A stretch of DNA of 64,000 bases, from assembly GCF_900103325.1 (NCBI RefSeq), contig NZ_FMXM01000002.1, positions 1-64,000 of the forward strand. The letters are read 5' to 3'. Position 1 is the stretch's first letter. Each line of letters starts with the position of its first letter. Below are positions 60,061-64,000 of this stretch, one piece after another. Below the pieces are notes generated by a model, which was not told the DNA's origin, did no database searches, and saw only the letters and a list, made by a program, of their open reading frames with translations. The DNA is from Mesorhizobium qingshengii. Its GTDB lineage: Bacteria > Pseudomonadota > Alphaproteobacteria > Rhizobiales > Rhizobiaceae. The position numbers were made by a program, and so were the translations under genes.

Positions 60061-60513
60061 TTCAGACGGATAGGCCCAAACGCCAAAGGATGTTTGCGCT
60101 GAGTTCCCAACTGACCATCCGCAAATGCAGGTGCATAATAGGCGTCGTCATGCACCCAAGTGTTTGAATGCTAGCACAGGCTCCCAAAGCCATTTTGATT
60201 CACGTCAACATGAAAGTCGTGTCTCTCCTCGAGCTTTAACAATGAGCGTTTGAGAGAAACTCCCAGGCTCGTGCGGCGTCTGGCAGTTGCTGGTCACAGT
60301 CTGATTTCGACATTTCAAATGGCGTTTCCAATAGCGAACGGTCGGCGTCGCCAGACTGTCCGCCTGCACACGGCCGACGACTCAAATCACGAACTCGTTC
60401 TTGGGCCTGAGCGGTCTCCAATGATCGCCATATCAAATCTCTTGTGGGGATCCCCAGGCCGCTCGTATCCTTGCCCAGCAACCAATAGCCGACGCGATTT
60501 CGGGCAATTGCGA
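60061..60513. other. Intergenic upstream of glk, with FixK box
   Basis: About 450 bases. Holds the glk promoter with a FixK-type box at 60195-60208. The remaining 300 bases up to the DUF6629 stop have no coding region or structure I recognise. Confidence 0.4.
60195..60208. promoter_or_regulatory. FixK/FNR-type box upstream of glucokinase
   Basis: TTGAT-TCAC-GTCAA, one base from consensus, centred about 141 bases before the glk start. The nearest downstream gene on the other strand is not divergent, so glk is the only evident target. Confidence 0.72.
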
Positions 60514-61176
60514 TCAATTGTTGATCGCGACAACGGCGGGCCTGCTTTGGTGCGACCTTTCGAAATGCAGAACTATGACGACGCTCGCCGCAGCGGCGAA
60601 GAAGCACCAGACGGAAACAAAAGCCTCCCAGTAGAGCGTGTAGGCGACGACCAAACCCACGAGAATGATCCCTCCAAGAGCGACCACCGTTCGTTGCGTC
60701 GACAGCATCAAAGGGAGCACGGTCGCGGCAAGATAAGCAAGTGCCACCACGACACCGTGTTCAGTCACATTGACGTAGACAATATGGCCATCCTGGATGG
60801 TGGCGCCGTGTGGCCAATTGACGATGTCCCAAAGGAGGTAGGTGCCGACACCCAGACCGGCAGCTACACAGGCTAGGATGACTCTTCGGCGACTTTGGTT
60901 TGGCTCGACCAACATCACGGCAATTGGCGCGTAAATCGGCCAGAACGACTCTGCAAGGATGAGAAATAGAAATGTCAGCCCGGCTGAAATCGATCCGTCT
61001 CGCGCTGTCGGGAGATTGAGCCACAGCAAGCCTTCTAAGACCTGCTGGGCGGCGAAGAAAATAGGAGCCATGGCCAGGGGCAATTCTCGCCATGTCCTGG
61101 CTCGTCGGAGTGCGGTGATTCCCATCGCGGCGGTCAGACCCGCGGTGAGAAAACTTGCCGTTGCTGAAAAGCACAT
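60514..61176 (-). CDS. DUF6629 family membrane protein
   Basis: A 220-residue protein with about seven membrane helices. It starts MCFSATASFLTAGLTAAMG, the typical opening of DUF6629 (MCFSAxASF), with LPLAMAPIFFAAQQVLEGLLWL close behind. Function unknown; no catalytic motif visible. The ATG at 61176 is the family start, although the frame is open to 61269. Divergent from the broken exporter genes. Confidence 0.82.
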   Translation of the reverse strand: MCFSATASFLTAGLTAAMGITALRRARTWRELPLAMAPIFFAAQQVLEGLLWLNLPTARDGSISAGLTFLFLILAESFWPIYAPIAVMLVEPNQSRRRVILACVAAGLGVGTYLLWDIVNWPHGATIQDGHIVYVNVTEHGVVVALAYLAATVLPLMLSTQRTVVALGGIILVGLVVAYTLYWEAFVSVWCFFAAAASVVIVLHFERSHQSRPAVVAINN

Positions 61177-61600
61177 CGCCGGTCTTTCGCTGCCTAGATC
61201 CAAGCTTGGCAGGTTTAGGCCAGCGGCGCTCCAATATTCTCGAATAGTTTCGCCACCGGCTCTCCACACGTGCCGTGTCAGCCTGTACTGGATCTAGATC
61301 GCGCCAGGGCCCGCACGATTTTCGCTCGGCGCATGCCGACATGCCCCCGACTGACGCCCTTTCAGCCATTCCCGGCAAAATGCGGGACAGCCCATTGCTA
61401 CGTGTCAGGCTCCAAATCGCGTCCTCCCCCGGACTGCGTTTTCGAGGGATCGCTTTGCCTTGAATCAATTTGCAGGCCTCCGGCATCGCCTAGGCTGACG
61501 CTCAATTCTGGGCGCCCCGCGCGGTGAGCACCGTTTCACTTTTTTCCCGGATTGAAGCACTTCCACCCGCCAGATACGGGACCGAACGAAAGCCAGGCCC
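61177..61600. other. Divergent intergenic region
   Basis: About 420 bases between DUF6629 and the exporter ATPase remnant. No gene or box recognised. Confidence 0.3.
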
Positions 61601-62101
61601 ATGCTCGCTCCCTCAACGATTTTACCCATAGAAACGCATGGCCTTTCGAAGTCGTTCGATCAAAACGTGGTTGTCGACCGCGTTGATCTGCAGGTGCGCC
61701 AGCGAGAGATCTTCGGCCTGATCGGCCCCAATGGCGCGGGAAAAACAACATTGATCAAGATGCTGACGACCCTGTTGCCGCCATCGAGTGGCAGTGCCAC
61801 GGTCGCGGGATACGACCTGCGGCGCCAAGCAGGGCGCATTCGTGCCCACATCGGTTATGTGCCGCAGTTGCTTTCGGCCGACGGGGCGCTGACCGGCTAC
61901 AAGAACCTGCTGTTGTCCGCGCGGCTCTACCTCATTCCGCGCGCCGAGCGCGAACAGCGGATCAGGGAAGCGCTGGAGATGACGGAACTTGCCGGAGCAG
62001 CGGATCGACGTCTTCATGGCGATCGCCGGCGGCGATGTCGAAATGGGTGGCGACTACCGGGATGTCAGGCAGACGCGCAGGAGTGCCAGCGATCATGGCT
62101 A
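61601..62101 (+). pseudogene. ABC-2 exporter ATPase with internal deletion and frameshift
   Basis: The start encodes ETHGLSKSFDQNVVVDRVDL, Walker A GLIGPNGAGKTTLIKML, and VGYVPQLLSADGALTGYKNL (Q-loop), up to ALEMTELAGAADR. From 62004 a different frame gives IDVFMAIAGGDVEMGGDYRD and ends at TAG 62099-62101, the usual C-terminus of daunorubicin-type drug or polysaccharide exporter ATPases. The signature LSGG, Walker B and switch His region (about 150 codons) are missing. Not functional as an ATPase. Overlaps the start of the permease remnant. Confidence 0.82.
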
Positions 62102-62893
62102 GGACCGTTCAAGCGATCATCGATTATGGCACCGAGGTTCATGCGGTGGCCGATGCGGAGATACGCAAATTGCGGCATGATCCGAGCGAAATCCTGACAC
62201 GCGCCATCCAGCCGGCGATCTGGCTTGTTTTGTTCGGCGAGGTGATGACCCAGGTGCGTGGCCTGACGTCTGGCAACGGTCGCTATCTCGACTTCCTGGC
62301 GCCGGGCATCCTCGCCCAAAGTGTGCTTTTCGCGGCGATCTTCTACGGCATCGCCGCTATCTGGGAGCGCGACCTCGGCATCCTCCACCGCTACATGGTG
62401 AGCCCGGCGCCGCGCAGCGCGCTGGTCCTCGGCAAGGCGTTGTCGTCCGCTGTTCGCGGCTTGACGCAGGCTGTCGTCGTCTATCTTCTGGCGCTGGCGC
62501 TGGCGCTCGGCAGTCGAGGTCGACCTGAGCCCTGCCAGCCTTCTTGGCGTGGCGTGCCTGATTGCACTGGGTTCGGGACTGTTCTCCACATTCTCGCTGA
62601 TCATCGCCTGCATCGTGAAAACGCGCGAGCGTTTCATGGGCATCGGTCAGGTGCTGACGATGCCAATCTTCTTCGCCAGCAACGCCATCTATCCGATCGA
62701 TATCATGCCGAGCTGGCTGAGGACGATCTCGCTCGCCAATCCGCTTACCTATCAGGTCGACGCCCTGCGAACGTTGATGCTGATCGGTGGACAGAGCAAG
62801 TTCGGGCTTGCGGTCGACTGCTCCGTCCTCGCGGCCGCCTTCGCGGTTTTGGTCGCGATCGCCGCAAGGCTGTATCCACGCATGACCACGTGA
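62095..62893 (+). pseudogene. ABC-2 type permease with a one-base frameshift
   Basis: From the ATG at 62095 (MARTVQAIIDYGTEVHAVAD), a membrane permease of the ABC-2/DrrB type runs to about 62509. The right reading then continues in another frame: VEVDLSPASLLGVACLIALG, then GSGLFSTFSLIIACIVKTRE and on to TAARLYPRMTT-like end at 62893. One extra G in the GG at 62509-62510 accounts for it. The protein has six helices over the two parts. With the ATPase broken as well, it is either a genuine pseudogene pair or an assembly error at this base. Confidence 0.8.
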
Positions 62894-63162
62894 AGGCACT
62901 GCCGTGCCATGTGCCTCGACTGGGGCTCGCCTCGAATTGCAGCTTATCGAGAAGGTTCCGGTGTTGGCGCGAGCAATGAACCGATCCACGGCATACCTCT
63001 CTGCACCAGAGCCGCATGCCTATGACATCCGCCGAGCCGAAGAGCATAGACATTTCAGATGTGCGCCACGTCGCCCTCTTCGTTAACTTAAGAAGTTACG
63101 AACTATCAATAGGTCAGGCCAGATCTTTCTTGTTGAATGTCAGGGAATCCAATGGCTTCCGG

Positions 63163-64000
63163 TTAGACTGAACCGCCGGTAGCAGGTGAGTGCTTGCTAT
63201 TGTCGCCGCTTTGCCGGCCTTCCCTCCGGATCATCCACAACCCAGGCAACATAGGAAGCCAAAGGGTGAAGCCGCGCAGGATCAGGGTTGCTGCGAGACT
63301 GCCTTCAACGCCTCCACCCATCAGGTGAAGCATGGCCATGCAAGTGCCTTCGAATGTCCCCAGGCCAAGTGGCACCGGCGAGAGCGTCGCCACCACGGAT
63401 GCAAGCACGAAGCTGACGAAGACGCCTGCGGGATAGAGCGTCATGCCAACCGCGCGAACGACACACCACAGTGTCATTACGTCCAGCAAGAAAACGGCTA
63501 TCTGGAACGCGACCGCTTCAGGATGACGCCTCCATCGCGGAGCATGTCGATGTGAACCCGCTTGAGGATATCGGCAAGCCACGCTGCCGGGCGCCAGTTG
63601 AGCACGAATTTGGGGATGAAGCGCCCGCGTGAGCGCGTCAGGGCAAGGACAGTGACGCCCAAAGTGATGACAACAGCGAAAAAGGCGATCGATAGCGATT
63701 TCCATGCCGTGCCGAGATCCCCCATGTCCCACAACAGGATGAAGGCCAGCAGCGCAACCATGAAGTAGGCGGCATAGTAGGATAGAGCCGCGACAAGCAG
63801 AGCGGTCATCGCAATCGGCGCCGAAACCCCTCGACGTTGCAGACCGCGCACGACCATCACCGTGCCACTGATACCTCCGGACGGCACAGCCTGATTGACG
63901 AAGAGCTGCACCAGCGCCAAGTTCAAAAGGCTCAAGAATGGGCGTGTTTCGCCAGCCCGCCTCAGCACGCCCCACCATACAGCCGAGGCGCATAGATAGG
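63163..64000 (-). pseudogene. YbhN/LPG-synthase-like membrane protein, frameshifted and cut by the window end
   Basis: The first part runs in from beyond 64000 (YLCASAVWWGVLRRAGETRP, then NLALVQLFVNQAVPSGGISG) to about 63510, with RDGGVILK. The second part, in another frame, continues AVAFQIAVFLLDVMTLWCVV, VGMTLYPAGVFVSFVL and SPVPLGLGTFEGTCMAMLHL to the stop at 63163. These are the two halves of a lysylphosphatidylglycerol-synthase transmembrane region/UPF0104 protein; PVPLG-x-x-E-G is its late motif. A one-base slip near 63505-63520 separates them. Could be a pseudogene or a sequencing error. Confidence 0.75.

Noticed and set aside
1-64000. CRISPR arrays, tRNA/rRNA genes, intact insertion sequences
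   Set aside because: Looked for regular repeats, cloverleaf-like stretches in gaps and transposase motifs; none was convincing.

Overview
The window is GC-rich, densely coded DNA from an alphaproteobacterium. An exopolysaccharide (EPS) cluster of the ExoF/ExoP/ExoQ/ExoY type, alphaproteobacterial small families such as DUF6894, and a set of FixK/FNR-type boxes over stress and central-carbon genes point to the Rhizobiales. A Mesorhizobium-like organism is my best guess, inferred from gene content only. I saw no rRNA, tRNA, CRISPR array or intact insertion sequence.

Bases 1-36.5 kb form a polysaccharide region built from several converging and diverging operons. It holds a phosphomannomutase, a secreted GH39-like hydrolase with a DUF4214 tail, a Wzx-type flippase and many glycosyltransferases (GT4, GT2, and one DUF707 protein). 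A CDP-sugar block follows: glucose-1-phosphate cytidylyltransferase, an extended SDR and two zinc-ribbon methyltransferases, with a third methyltransferase in the facing operon. A FkbM methyltransferase, a PIG-L deacetylase and a large protein of unknown function are also present. Export and assembly genes come next: ExoF-like export protein, Wzy-like polymerase, ExoY-like initiating transferase and ExoP-like co-polymerase. Then come a GDP-mannose pyrophosphorylase/AGE-epimerase fusion, a LuxR-type regulator lacking the phospho-acceptor Asp, a Crp-like regulator, and two tandem acyltransferases that probably decorate the polymer. Together these could make, acylate, assemble and export one or more complex EPS.

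Bases 36.5-40 kb are a decay zone. They hold a VanZ-like gene, a small orphan, and fragments of an aldehyde dehydrogenase, UDP-glucose dehydrogenase, a sugar-nucleotide SDR and a universal stress protein, plus a very AT-rich island at about 38.99-39.18 kb. An L,D-transpeptidase and a two-gene glycolipid-type module (GT4 plus lysophospholipid-acyltransferase-like) follow.

Bases 42.6-60.2 kb look like a low-oxygen/stress regulon. UspA, SDR, BON, MFS, host-attachment, FMN-binding, PEP synthase and CBS-BON genes are followed by a glucose-type ABC importer, a PfkB sugar kinase and glucokinase. I found seven sequences fitting TTGAY-N4-RTCAA, most of them about 55-75 bp before start codons. The ABC importer operon carries a duplicated promoter and the deleted remains of a second binding-protein gene, with a LOG-family gene and a P-type ATPase fragment lodged between the copies.

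Bases 60.5-64 kb hold a DUF6629 membrane protein, then an ABC-2 exporter broken in both subunits and a YbhN-like membrane protein that is frameshifted and runs off the window.
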